Program-made: the position numbers and the translations under genes
DNA from: CAZOHC01 sp964579845
Lineage (GTDB): Bacteria > Patescibacteriota > Microgenomatia > Levybacterales > UBA12049
NCBI GenBank assembly: GCA_964579845.1
Contig: CAZOHC010000015.1
Coordinates: forward strand, 1 to 25,686
Reading direction: 5' to 3'
Length of the DNA: 25,686 bases
The notes under the pieces: generated by a model
What the model saw: only the letters and a program-made list of their open reading frames with translations
Databases searched by the model: none
Told to the model about the DNA's origin: nothing
Shown here: positions 7,678 to 15,408 of the stretch, piece after piece
Layout of the letters: every line of letters starts with the position of its first letter
Numbering within the stretch: the first letter of the stretch is position 1

Positions 7678-8850
7678 TTACTGAAATAACTGAAAGATAT
7701 CTTTAAATGTAACCAGTAAAATAAGACTGAGAAGTACTGCCATGCCGATGGTGTGTGCCATAGCCTCGAATTTCGGACTGACTTTTTTACCGCTCACCCA
7801 TTCGATAATGATAAAAAACAACCGTCCGCCATCGAGTGCCGGAATCGGTAACACATTAAAGAAAGCAAGCGATAAGGAGAGTAAACCAGTTAAATTTAAT
7901 AGCTGGAGGAATCGTTCTTTCGCATCTGGGATCGAGAGGAATGAACCGACGACATTATAAATTCCGACAGGCCCTGCGACAGCTCCGCCTAACGGCTCTG
8001 CAGTACCTTCACGGACTGAGACACCTATGATTTTTTTCAAAACATCAAACTGGTAAACCATCAAATTAGCAGGGTGAATAAATCCGGAGAATACCTTCTG
8101 TATCGGCGTATCATAGGTAAGAACTGCTGTTTCCATGGGATAAAAGCCGACACCGAGCGCACCTTGCCCCTCAGGAGGATTGATTCGGGGTACGATTGTA
8201 TCCTCACCGGTTTCATTCGTCTCCAGATGTTGCCAGGAGATTGTAATCGGTTCACCTTTATGCTCCTGAATAAATGTCGTAAATGAATCCGCAGACTGAA
8301 ATGTCTGTCCATTGATTGATACAACTCTACTCCCGGTAGGAAGTCCTGCCAATGCAGCTGGAGATCCTTCCTGCACGCCTGTAATGATTATCTGAGCTAC
8401 ATTTTTCTGCTCGACACCGAAAAAGTTATAATTTCCAAGAAGCGGTAATTCTGTTCTGAAGCCTGACATACCGAGAAAAATGTAATAAATTACAACCGCC
8501 AGTAACGCATTCATCACGACACCTGCGACGACTACTGCTGCCCGCTGAGAAACTGGACGGGTAAAAAAAGCCCTGTCCACGTCCTTGGTCGGAAGGTCTT
8601 TCTTCGGGACCTTTACCGATCCTGATCCGGCTTCATCCTCACCGTATAATTTCACAAATCCCCCGAACGGAAGCCAGTTAATAGAGTAGATCGTTTCACC
8701 GATTTTTTTGCCCCATGCTCGTGGAGGAAGTCCATATCCGAATTCTTCGACCTTGATCCCGAATTTCTTCGCTACAAAAAAATGCCCTGCTTCATGGATA
8801 AGAACGAGTACGGAGAGAATGAGTAGAAAAACGAGGAGTGTAAGTATCAT
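7678..8850 (-). CDS. rseP: RIP (site-2-type) membrane metalloprotease
   Basis: 390 aa, M50 family. The first membrane segment carries the zinc motif HEAGH (residues 19-23). A GFVKLYGEDE region follows, a second membrane segment lies near residues 105-125, then a PDZ domain (about 150-230, with AGLPTGSRVVSINGQ), and late membrane segments with NVLPIPALDGGR supplying the third zinc ligand. Such enzymes cut anti-sigma factors or remnant signal peptides within the membrane; the substrate here is unknown. The start is fixed by TATAAT 8 nt upstream. It is followed by a terminator, so it is probably monocistronic. Confidence 0.92.
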   Translation of the reverse strand: MILTLLVFLLILSVLVLIHEAGHFFVAKKFGIKVEEFGYGLPPRAWGKKIGETIYSINWLPFGGFVKLYGEDEAGSGSVKVPKKDLPTKDVDRAFFTRPVSQRAAVVVAGVVMNALLAVVIYYIFLGMSGFRTELPLLGNYNFFGVEQKNVAQIIITGVQEGSPAALAGLPTGSRVVSINGQTFQSADSFTTFIQEHKGEPITISWQHLETNETGEDTIVPRINPPEGQGALGVGFYPMETAVLTYDTPIQKVFSGFIHPANLMVYQFDVLKKIIGVSVREGTAEPLGGAVAGPVGIYNVVGSFLSIPDAKERFLQLLNLTGLLSLSLAFFNVLPIPALDGGRLFFIIIEWVSGKKVSPKFEAMAHTIGMAVLLSLILLVTFKDIFQLFQ

Positions 8851-8858
8851 GAACGTTA

Positions 8859-8864
8859 ATTATA
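8859..8864 (-). promoter_or_regulatory. -10 box of rseP
   Basis: A consensus TATAAT on the minus strand ends 8 nt before ATG 8850. The -35 is weak. A leaderless or near-leaderless mRNA is predicted. Confidence 0.6.
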
Positions 8865-8912
8865 TCACAAAAAACTACTGCCCAAGGACAAAAGACAAAA
8901 GACGTATAAAAT

Positions 8913-9467
8913 TTATACCTGCATCAATTCCTCTTCTTTTGTTTTTCCTAATTCATCAATAATATCCATCGTATCATCAATGGTCTTTTGAACAGCCTTC
9001 TCTTCACGCTCTTTATCATCATCTGAGATTTCTTTATCTGCATGAGCCTTCTTAATCTCATTCATAGCATCCTGACGAACCTGTCTGACCATAATCCGCC
9101 CGTTTTCGAGTTTGTGTTTCATCATCTTACTCAGCTCTTCACGTCTCTCCTGCGACAACGGAGGAATAATAATTCTGAGAATCTGTCCGTCGCTTGATGG
9201 GTTTAAACCTGAGCCTGAGTCTATAATGCCTTTCTGGATATCTCCGATAATTGATGCATCAAATGGGGTGATGACGATTGTCTGGCTGTCGGTTACGTTG
9301 ACTGTTGCAAGCTCGAGAACTTTTAGTTTGGCTGTTCCGCCATACGCACTGACGACTATATTTTCAACCAGCCCTGGGTTTGCACGGCCGGTTCTGATAG
9401 TACCGAGATCCTGTTTTAGAATTTCGAGAACTTTATCTAACTTTTGTTTGATTTCATTCTGATCCAT
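8913..9467 (-). CDS. frr: Ribosome recycling factor
   Basis: 184 aa, the family's usual length of about 185. It releases the post-termination ribosome together with EF-G. Recognised from GTIRTGRANPGLVENI, then YGGTAKLKVLELATV, ITPFD, a PPLSQERREEL helix, and a C-terminal coiled coil. The frame opens at 9491, but the -10 TAGTAT (9487-9482) lies inside that extension, so the ATG at 9467 (MDQNEIKQ) is correct. Located just downstream of tsf and rpsB, the classical rpsB-tsf-frr order without pyrH, but with its own promoter. Confidence 0.96.
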   Translation of the reverse strand: MDQNEIKQKLDKVLEILKQDLGTIRTGRANPGLVENIVVSAYGGTAKLKVLELATVNVTDSQTIVITPFDASIIGDIQKGIIDSGSGLNPSSDGQILRIIIPPLSQERREELSKMMKHKLENGRIMVRQVRQDAMNEIKKAHADKEISDDDKEREEKAVQKTIDDTMDIIDELGKTKEEELMQV

Positions 9468-9481
9468 ACGTCTCTGACGAT

Positions 9482-9510
9482 ATACTACCAAGTTTCTTAC
9501 GTATTGTAAA
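9482..9510 (-). promoter_or_regulatory. frr promoter
   Basis: Minus strand TTTACA (9510-9505), 17-bp spacer, TAGTAT (9487-9482), then 14 nt to ATG 9467. The predicted leader is about 7 nt, too short for a normal Shine-Dalgarno interaction. Confidence 0.6.
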
Positions 9511-9529
9511 TCAATAATCCGAGGAGATA

Positions 9530-9555
9530 GTGCGACGATACGATTCGTTACGCAC
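9530..9555. other. Imperfect hairpin at the tsf stop codon
   Basis: GTGCG/CGCAC and ACGA/TCGT form a stem with a two-base bulge around a six-base loop. The structure includes the tsf stop. No T-tract follows on either strand, so it is not a convincing intrinsic terminator. Confidence 0.3.
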
Positions 9556-10009
9556 CGAGCGTGAGGCGGTGGAATTTACCAATGGTGATATTTTCTCCTA
9601 ATTTTCCTATCACACTTTTAATCAGCTCTTGAATCGTCATTTTACTGTCTCTAATATATTCTTGTTTCAGTAATGCATCAACATCTTGAGGATCCATAGC
9701 TGAAATCTGCATCGCAATTTCTTTCGCGAGATGTTTAAATTCTTCGGTCTTTGCGACAAAGTCTGTTTCACAGTTTAATTCGACAAGAACGCCGATTTTC
9801 CCACCACCATGAATATACGATTCTATAAGTCCTTGAGATGTTTCGCGATCGGATTTTTTCTCTGCCTTCTCAAGGCCTCGTTTCTGAAGCCACGCAAGTG
9901 CCTTCTTATAGTCATTATCTGACTCTTCCAAGGCAACCCGACAATCAGCGATAGAAGCTGATGTCTCAGCGCGTAATTTTTTTAATAATGATATATCTGC
10001 ATTTGCCAT
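9548..10009 (-). CDS. tsf: Elongation factor Ts, short form
   Basis: Nucleotide exchange factor for EF-Tu. The N-terminal UBA-like domain (ADISLLKKLRAETSASIADC, residues 4-23, onwards) is clear. The core follows, with VLVELNCETDFVAKTEEFKHLAKEIA, about residues 70-95. At 153 aa it is shorter than the 283 aa of E. coli and close to the compact one-core type known in some bacteria. The frame extends upstream into rpsB (10081), but MANADISLL at 10009 is the obvious start, 10 nt after the rpsB stop. It is co-transcribed with rpsB. Confidence 0.95.
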   Translation of the reverse strand: MANADISLLKKLRAETSASIADCRVALEESDNDYKKALAWLQKRGLEKAEKKSDRETSQGLIESYIHGGGKIGVLVELNCETDFVAKTEEFKHLAKEIAMQISAMDPQDVDALLKQEYIRDSKMTIQELIKSVIGKLGENITIGKFHRLTLGA

Positions 10010-10019
10010 ACGTTTAATG

Positions 10020-10805
10020 TTATTCTTTCGTTTTTTTCGCTTCAGATGACTTTTCAGCTTTCTTCGCCTCAGCAGCTTCATTTTTCACCCGCTGTTCTGT
10101 TCCTGCTTTCTTCCCAGCAATCCATGCGTCGACAATACAATCGGTAATCAGCTGAATGCTTCCGAGTGCGTCATCATTTGCCGGAATCGGATGATCGATA
10201 ATCGTGGGATCTGAATTCGTATCCGTGATACCGATCGTTGTTACGTTTGTTGCCCGCGCTTCTCTGACAGCCAGGTCTTCCATATGGGTATCAATAATAA
10301 AAATAGCATCCGGAATCCCTTTCATCTCAGCGACACCACCGTAAAAGTTATAAAGCTTCGCACGTTCTTTCTCCCATAAGGAAATTTCTTTCTTCGTGTA
10401 TTTTGCTTTTTCAAAATCGTTTTGAAGGTTAGCGGTTAGCTCCTGAAGGCGTCTGAAATTTTTACTGACTTCTGGGAAGTTGGTAAAAACTCCACCGATC
10501 CATCGCTGTGTTACGGAATATAAACCGTCAACTCCTGCTTCCTGAGCTCGTTTTACCGCTTCTTTTACAACCGGTTCTGCTTGTCTTTTTGAACCGAGGA
10601 TTACCATGGTTCCATTATTTTTAGCCAATTTATGAACGTATGCGACTGCATTATCTAAACCTTCTTTGGTTTTTTCCAAGTCAATAATGTGGATACCGTC
10701 ACGAGCTTCGAAAACAAAATCACGTGATTTGGGGTTCTGGCGGGTAACCTGATGCCCGAAATGACATCCGGCTTCTAATAATTCTTCGAGTGTTACTTCT
10801 TTCAT
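10020..10805 (-). CDS. rpsB: 30S ribosomal protein S2
   Basis: 261 aa. Recognised from LLEAGCHFGHQVTRQNPKS, RDGIHIIDLEKT, WIGGVFTNF, GIPDAIFIIDT and NSDPTIIDHPIPANDDA, followed by a Lys/Ala/Glu-rich tail. S2 joins the small subunit late. The ATG at 10805 has an AAGGA 4 nt upstream and is preceded by a leader of about 100 nt with a strong promoter. This contrasts with most other genes here. The gene is followed by tsf after 10 nt, the usual rpsB-tsf pair. Confidence 0.97.
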   Translation of the reverse strand: MKEVTLEELLEAGCHFGHQVTRQNPKSRDFVFEARDGIHIIDLEKTKEGLDNAVAYVHKLAKNNGTMVILGSKRQAEPVVKEAVKRAQEAGVDGLYSVTQRWIGGVFTNFPEVSKNFRRLQELTANLQNDFEKAKYTKKEISLWEKERAKLYNFYGGVAEMKGIPDAIFIIDTHMEDLAVREARATNVTTIGITDTNSDPTIIDHPIPANDDALGSIQLITDCIVDAWIAGKKAGTEQRVKNEAAEAKKAEKSSEAKKTKE

Positions 10806-10809
10806 AGTG

Positions 10810-10814
10810 TCCTT
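10810..10814 (-). promoter_or_regulatory. Shine-Dalgarno of rpsB
   Basis: AAGGA on the minus strand, 4 nt before ATG 10805. The extended AAGGAC is complementary to two GTCCTT copies in the leader, so it could be masked. Confidence 0.55.
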
Positions 10815-10906
10815 TATTTCCTTCCGCTTTCATCATGAGCTTGTCGAAGGACCACCATTCGGTCTGGTTTAACGCTGAGCAAGGACATCAACCGAATGTG
10901 AGTGAT
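10815..10906 (-). promoter_or_regulatory. Structured rpsB-tsf leader, possible autoregulatory RNA
   Basis: Between the predicted transcription start (about 10906) and the ribosome site lies a perfect 8-bp inverted repeat, CATTCGGT/ACCGAATG (plus-strand arms 10856-10863 and 10891-10898). It encloses one GTCCTT; a second GTCCTT lies just outside, in a motif resembling the widespread CCTTCGACAAGCTCA dispersed element. Both can pair with the AAGGAC at the ribosome site. S2 is known to repress its own leader in E. coli; whether this leader works so is inference. Confidence 0.4.
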
Positions 10907-10912
10907 GACGAT

Positions 10913-10941
10913 ATTATATCGTACTCTCGAAGCTAATGCAA
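10913..10941 (-). promoter_or_regulatory. Strong rpsB-tsf promoter
   Basis: Minus strand TTGCAT (10941-10936), 17-bp spacer, consensus TATAAT (10918-10913). Confidence 0.75.
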
Positions 10942-10966
10942 GGGTAGGCTACGGAAACTGACTTCA

Positions 10967-10995
10967 TTTATAACAGAAGTTATTTATAGTATAGT
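10967..10995 (+). promoter_or_regulatory. Promoter of the large VWA protein
   Basis: TTTATA (10967-10972), 17-bp spacer, TATAGT (10990-10995), then 9 nt to ATG 11005. A second overlapping TATAGT starts at 10985. A small inverted repeat ATAAC/GTTAT lies within the spacer. Confidence 0.5.
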
Positions 10996-11004
10996 TAAAT
11001 AACG

Positions 11005-13461
11005 ATGCAGATTTTCCGTAGTCTGATACGACTTTTGTCCTGCACACACAAAAAAAAGCTCATACAGGGGTTACTGTTTCTAACAGTGGGTGTTTCCGCG
11101 CTTTTTTTTATAGTAGAGTCCACATCCGCGCAAAAAGCCTGCACGAGAAACAATCAATGTGATAATCCGAACAGACCGTGGTGTGTCAATAATTCCTGTG
11201 CCCAGTGTCGGGGAAATAACGACTGCGGACCGAATCAAGTATGTAATACAAGTAGTGGTAATTGTGAGGCACGCCCTACTCCGACACCGGTTCTGCCACC
11301 TCAACCGCCGCCACTTTCTTGCCCGGTAAGTGGAATCGACATCATGTTAGTCATAGATACTTCACGAAGCATGAGCGATGCAGGAGAATTTAATGCTGCG
11401 AAAGGCGCAGCGAGAGCATTTGTTAACCGTGCTATGTCTGATCCGTCACTTGGAGTTAGGATAGGAGTTGCATCGTACGGACGAAACGGAAGGGTAGAGT
11501 TGCACTTTACGGAAGTAAAGGATACTGTTACGAACACCATTAATGGTTTAACAATTGACGATAATACCGGTACGTGCATTGAATGTGTGATTTATAAAGA
11601 AGATCCCCAGGTGAAGAATGACACATATCATAGTATATTGAATCGTTCAGCCAATCGGTATCCTCCTGAAGCTCGTCATCAAGTAGTCGTTCTCATGGGT
11701 GATGGACAAACTAACTATTACTGGGACGAAGTTACACACAAACCTGAAGGACTAAATCGAACTGCAGGTACTAACCAGGCTCAAGGTGCTGTCAGAAAGA
11801 TGAAGAATGCTTTCGGAGTCGATGTGTGGGTGGTCGGTTATGATATTACTGATAATGCTGCACGAAGTCATCTGATCGAGATGGCAGATGCAGGCAAATT
11901 TATCCAAGTGGCAAATACGAACGGACTTCTCCCTGTTTATAGAGATCTGGCAGGACAAATTGTTTCAGGCGGTGATACTATTTCAGGCTATGCTTTTTAC
12001 GATACGAACAGTAATGGAATCAAAGATACAGATGAGCGCTTTCTCGTGGGAGAGAATATCTTACTTTACAACAGCACAGCAAGGACAAATCCCCAGCTAA
12101 CGCAAACTGGCGAAACAGGATACTATGAATTCACCGGACTTTGTAATGGCACGAAATATGTCGCAGCACAGCCAAAAGCTGATGAATGGAAAATAACATC
12201 ACCGGCTAGCGGTGAGCATATAGTTACGGTAAATACGAGTGATACTGTCCAGAATTACGGAAATAATAATTTCGGATTCGTGAGAATGGATAACAGGTCA
12301 GGATCAATTACCGGAACCGTATTTATCGACACGAACATGAACGGCGTCATGGATGCCGGTGAAAGGCCGTACACTGAGCCGTTGAATTTTTCAGGAAATT
12401 TGGGTATGCCGAACATCGTCGGTGGAGTTTACTCGTTTCCAGGGATTCCTCTCGGAACATACCACATACAGATGACACCTCCGAACGGTTATCACAGTAC
12501 CACACCGGCCAACAGTGCATATGTTGTTACGCTCCAATCCGGTGGCAACTGTATAGTTGCGCCGAACAACCCTGCTGCCGGCTGCACGAATAATAATCTT
12601 ACGAATCTTAACTTCGGAATTTCCAATTCCCAACCTTGGATGCAGACTGTCGGATTCAGCATCAGGAATGATCTTGAGGGAGTAAAAAATCCTGTTCCCG
12701 AACAAGCATCAGTACTATGTGAAGCAGTCACGATCAGGAATAGTGCCAGCGGAACACCGGGCGTCGTTTACTCCGGAGACAGCTCTGCTGATTTTGGACG
12801 GGGTGCAGCATCAAGCACGAACTGGATAGTACAAGGGACAGATTCCGTCTATACAGGGAGAGAAACGCTCAGTACATCGTATGAATCAACACTCTTGACG
12901 CTTCGAAGGAATAATGCCACTCCCCGCCCTCTTCCGTGCGCTACAAACAACTGCACGCTCAGCAATACACTCGTAGAAAGACCGTATTTGGTCGAGGATA
13001 ACCTCACGATTAACTCTGTTAACTTTACGACAACAAAAGCCCTGATATTCGTTGAAGGCGATCTTCGGATACGTGGAAATATCACGGTTACTCCGGGAGC
13101 ATTTCTCATGTTCGTCGTTAAGGGAAGTATTTACATTGATCGGACAGTCGGTACAATGACGAACAGATGTCCGGGCACCGGTTCGACGGCTCAGATTCAG
13201 TCGATTCTCAGTTCTGATACAAACGTCTATCTGGAAGGAGGAGGCTCATGCCCGACAGGAGACAGACAGTTAAATATAGCAGGAAGCATTATCACGAACG
13301 CAAATAAAATTTCAGGAGGCAAATTGATCAACAATAGAAATCTCTGTGGTGAAAACAGTCGTTATCCCTCGTTCACTATAGAGCCGAGACTGGATTTCCT
13401 CCTCAATGCGCCTGAATTCATGCTTCGTTCTCAGGCAAACTGGCAGGAAGTTGCTCCGTAG
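11005..13461 (+). CDS. Secreted VWA-domain protein with Cys-rich head and SdrD-like repeats
   Basis: 818 aa, extracellular. A basic N-terminus and a hydrophobic signal segment (about 19-38) end at STSAQ. A Cys-rich knot follows (46-87, eight Cys), then a Pro linker. The VWA domain (about 111-325) has MIDAS residues DTSRS (118-122), T190 in GTCIEC, and the Asp of LMGDGQTN. Two SdrD/Cna-B-like calcium repeats start near 327 (FYDTNSNGIKDTDERF) and 433 (FIDTNMNGVMDAGERPY). The C-terminal third is strand-rich, with LIFVEGDLRIRGNITV resembling a beta-helix turn, and ends in NAPEFMLRSQANWQEVAP. VWA domains bind proteins through a metal ion; adhesion to a host or surface is plausible but inferred. 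The last 44 bp overlap a convergent gene. Confidence 0.88.
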   Translation: MQIFRSLIRLLSCTHKKKLIQGLLFLTVGVSALFFIVESTSAQKACTRNNQCDNPNRPWCVNNSCAQCRGNNDCGPNQVCNTSSGNCEARPTPTPVLPPQPPPLSCPVSGIDIMLVIDTSRSMSDAGEFNAAKGAARAFVNRAMSDPSLGVRIGVASYGRNGRVELHFTEVKDTVTNTINGLTIDDNTGTCIECVIYKEDPQVKNDTYHSILNRSANRYPPEARHQVVVLMGDGQTNYYWDEVTHKPEGLNRTAGTNQAQGAVRKMKNAFGVDVWVVGYDITDNAARSHLIEMADAGKFIQVANTNGLLPVYRDLAGQIVSGGDTISGYAFYDTNSNGIKDTDERFLVGENILLYNSTARTNPQLTQTGETGYYEFTGLCNGTKYVAAQPKADEWKITSPASGEHIVTVNTSDTVQNYGNNNFGFVRMDNRSGSITGTVFIDTNMNGVMDAGERPYTEPLNFSGNLGMPNIVGGVYSFPGIPLGTYHIQMTPPNGYHSTTPANSAYVVTLQSGGNCIVAPNNPAAGCTNNNLTNLNFGISNSQPWMQTVGFSIRNDLEGVKNPVPEQASVLCEAVTIRNSASGTPGVVYSGDSSADFGRGAASSTNWIVQGTDSVYTGRETLSTSYESTLLTLRRNNATPRPLPCATNNCTLSNTLVERPYLVEDNLTINSVNFTTTKALIFVEGDLRIRGNITVTPGAFLMFVVKGSIYIDRTVGTMTNRCPGTGSTAQIQSILSSDTNVYLEGGGSCPTGDRQLNIAGSIITNANKISGGKLINNRNLCGENSRYPSFTIEPRLDFLLNAPEFMLRSQANWQEVAP

Positions 13462-13981
13462 ACATTTCGGTGAGGCTCGTCCTTTTCCACGCTTCATTGA
13501 TCAAGTCATAAATTCTCTCTGGATTCTCAGCAACCACCCGCCGCAACGCTTCATCATAGACTTCGTTTCTACCTGCTTCTGCCATAAGCACATTATTGAC
13601 GATAACACGGTCGTGTGGAGTCACTTCTCCAACAATGTCACCAATGGTCTCACCGTCGACCATGGGCAGGAAGGCCAAGCTCTCACCGAGTGAAACTGTA
13701 TGTTGTTGTCGAAGATTCTGCTCATGATTGAACACAACAACTTCTTCATTCGCTCGTACTGGATTCATCTCAACTGAGGGCTGAGATTTGATTTCATCAT
13801 GTATCGCGAGACGAGGTTGTTTTTTGCTTGAGGCCTGAGGAATGTGAGATTCTTTTCCGTTCGTGCTACCTAACCTGGCGTGCATGATCGCCTCACGGTT
13901 TTTCTGATGACTCGTCGTCCTGTCTCCGACATTCGATCTACGCCGTACAGTCTTCGATGGTTTTTTTCGCGGCCTTTCCAT
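13418..13981 (-). CDS. Hypothetical protein of 187 aa
   Basis: I do not recognise this family. The first 80 or so residues are basic, Ser/Lys/Arg-rich and probably disordered (MERPRKKPSKTVRRRS). Residues 90-175 look folded and partly helical (LGESLAFLPMVDGETIGDIV, VYDEALRRVVAENPERIYDL). No membrane segment. A textbook TTGACA-N17-TACAAT promoter ends 9 nt before the ATG, which supports it as a real gene with a near-leaderless mRNA. Its 3' end overlaps the end of the convergent VWA gene by 44 bp. Confidence 0.7.
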   Translation of the reverse strand: MERPRKKPSKTVRRRSNVGDRTTSHQKNREAIMHARLGSTNGKESHIPQASSKKQPRLAIHDEIKSQPSVEMNPVRANEEVVVFNHEQNLRQQHTVSLGESLAFLPMVDGETIGDIVGEVTPHDRVIVNNVLMAEAGRNEVYDEALRRVVAENPERIYDLINEAWKRTSLTEMSTEQLPASLPENEA

Positions 13982-13990
13982 ATGCCGAGG

Positions 13991-14019
13991 ATTGTATCAG
14001 CGAGTGATGCACTTGTCAA
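13991..14019 (-). promoter_or_regulatory. Promoter of the 187-aa unknown gene
   Basis: Minus strand TTGACA (14019-14014), 17-bp spacer, TACAAT (13996-13991), then 9 nt to ATG 13981. It lies just past the glyA stop. Confidence 0.7.
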
Positions 14020-14024
14020 AGCAT

Positions 14025-15347
14025 CTATGGCACGGGGTATTTTATGCAAAAAGCTTTAATTTCCTTGGCTATAGCATGAAGTTTTTTATTCTTTGCGATG
14101 TTTTCCCGATAGTCTCTCATGAGTGACACCCGCTTTTCTTTGTCATCTTTAGGAACCTCGTTCCCCTCGACTTCCCGTATCGCTCTGTCCATCCATTCTG
14201 CAACGCTTCTCATGTCTTTTTCTTTCATTCCTCTTGTCGTTAAAGCTGGTGTTCCGATGCGGATACCTGATGCATAGAGAGGTGGCATAGTGTCTCCAGG
14301 CACACCATTATAGTTGACGACGATCCCTGCCCGCTCGAGAGCTATCGCAGCCACCCGTCCGTTCACGTTCTTATCCCGCAGGTCGATAAGAAGGAGGTGA
14401 TTATCAGTTCCGCCGCTTACTACTGCGTATCCCAGCTTCACTAACGCTTCAGAAAGTGCTTGCGCATTTGCGACAATCTGTTTTCCGTACCTTTTGAATG
14501 CAGCAGATTCTGCTTCCTTGAGTGCGACTGCAATCGCTGCAGTCTGATTATCATGAGGCCCACCCTGCAATCCCGGGATAATAGCAGTTTCGATCTTCGA
14601 CGGGAGCTTCGAATCTCGAGCTAAACCTCGATGTGTCACCATGATCATCGCACCTCTCGGGCCGCGAAGTGTTTTATGTGTCGTCGTCGTTATGACATCA
14701 GCATACTCTGCTGGGCTCGGATGAGCACCTGCGACCACCAGCCCGGTAATGTGTGAGATATCAGCCAGAAGCCATGCTCCAACCGAATCAGCTATCTTAC
14801 GGAACTGCGCGAAGTCTATGATTCGGGAATACGCCGTAAAACCGCAGATAAGCAGTTTCGGTTTTTCTTTTTTTACCTGTTTCTCAATCAGTGCATAATC
14901 AAGCTTTGCATCTTCTCCGAGATCGTAATGAGCAAAGGTAAAGAGTCGTCCAGAAAGACCGAGTTTATGCCCGTGAGTAATGTGGCCGCCGCTTGCAAGT
15001 GATAACCCCATGATTTTATCACCGTTCTCAAGCATTGCGAAGTACACAGCCGAATTCGCAGGACTTCCGGAGAGCGGCTGCACGTTCACATACGGAACTT
15101 GAAAAAGTTTTTTCGCTCGCTCAATTGCGAGTATCTCAACCGAATCAATAAACTCATTTCCCTGATAGTAGCGCTTCTTCGGGAATCCTTCAGAGTATTT
15201 ATTCGTCAGCACCGTTCCGAGTGCTTCCATAACAGCTTGAGAAGCATAATTCTCAGATGGAATCATCTCAAGCACATCATGTTGACGCTTCTCTTCTGCT
15301 TTTATGAGGCTATAGATCTCAGGATCCGTCTGTTTCAGATGTTTCAT
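14025..15347 (-). CDS. glyA: Serine hydroxymethyltransferase
   Basis: PLP enzyme that converts serine and tetrahydrofolate to glycine and 5,10-methylene-tetrahydrofolate, the cofactor of the nearby thymidylate synthase. Recognised from EMIPSENYASQAVMEALG, TNKYSEGFPKKRYYQGNE, VQPLSGSPANSAVY, and the PLP-lysine region VITTTTHKTLRGPRGAMI. The length of 440 aa is slightly above the E. coli 417. The start follows a TTGTCA-N17-TATATT promoter at 7 nt, so the mRNA is probably leaderless. It is the last gene of the one-carbon and thymidylate block. Confidence 0.97.
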   Translation of the reverse strand: MKHLKQTDPEIYSLIKAEEKRQHDVLEMIPSENYASQAVMEALGTVLTNKYSEGFPKKRYYQGNEFIDSVEILAIERAKKLFQVPYVNVQPLSGSPANSAVYFAMLENGDKIMGLSLASGGHITHGHKLGLSGRLFTFAHYDLGEDAKLDYALIEKQVKKEKPKLLICGFTAYSRIIDFAQFRKIADSVGAWLLADISHITGLVVAGAHPSPAEYADVITTTTHKTLRGPRGAMIMVTHRGLARDSKLPSKIETAIIPGLQGGPHDNQTAAIAVALKEAESAAFKRYGKQIVANAQALSEALVKLGYAVVSGGTDNHLLLIDLRDKNVNGRVAAIALERAGIVVNYNGVPGDTMPPLYASGIRIGTPALTTRGMKEKDMRSVAEWMDRAIREVEGNEVPKDDKEKRVSLMRDYRENIAKNKKLHAIAKEIKAFCIKYPVP

Positions 15348-15354
15348 CTAACCA

Positions 15355-15383
15355 AATATATAAAATTTCCTGAGCAATGACAA
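15355..15383 (-). promoter_or_regulatory. glyA promoter, leaderless type
   Basis: Minus strand TTGTCA (15383-15378), 17-bp spacer, TATATT (15360-15355), then 7 nt to ATG 15347. Confidence 0.7.
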
Positions 15384-15408
15384 CTGGAACGAAGATACGA
15401 CAAATATA

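Noticed and set aside
9112..9462. 116-aa plus-strand frame opposite frr
   Set aside because: frr is unmistakable on the other strand and this frame has no promoter or recognisable domain.
9530..9555. Intrinsic terminator after tsf
   Set aside because: There is a hairpin but no T-tract on either strand; kept only as a hairpin of unknown role.
10010..10081. Lys/Arg-rich extension of EF-Ts
   Set aside because: It is the reverse frame of the rpsB 3' end; MANADISLL at 10009 matches the family start.
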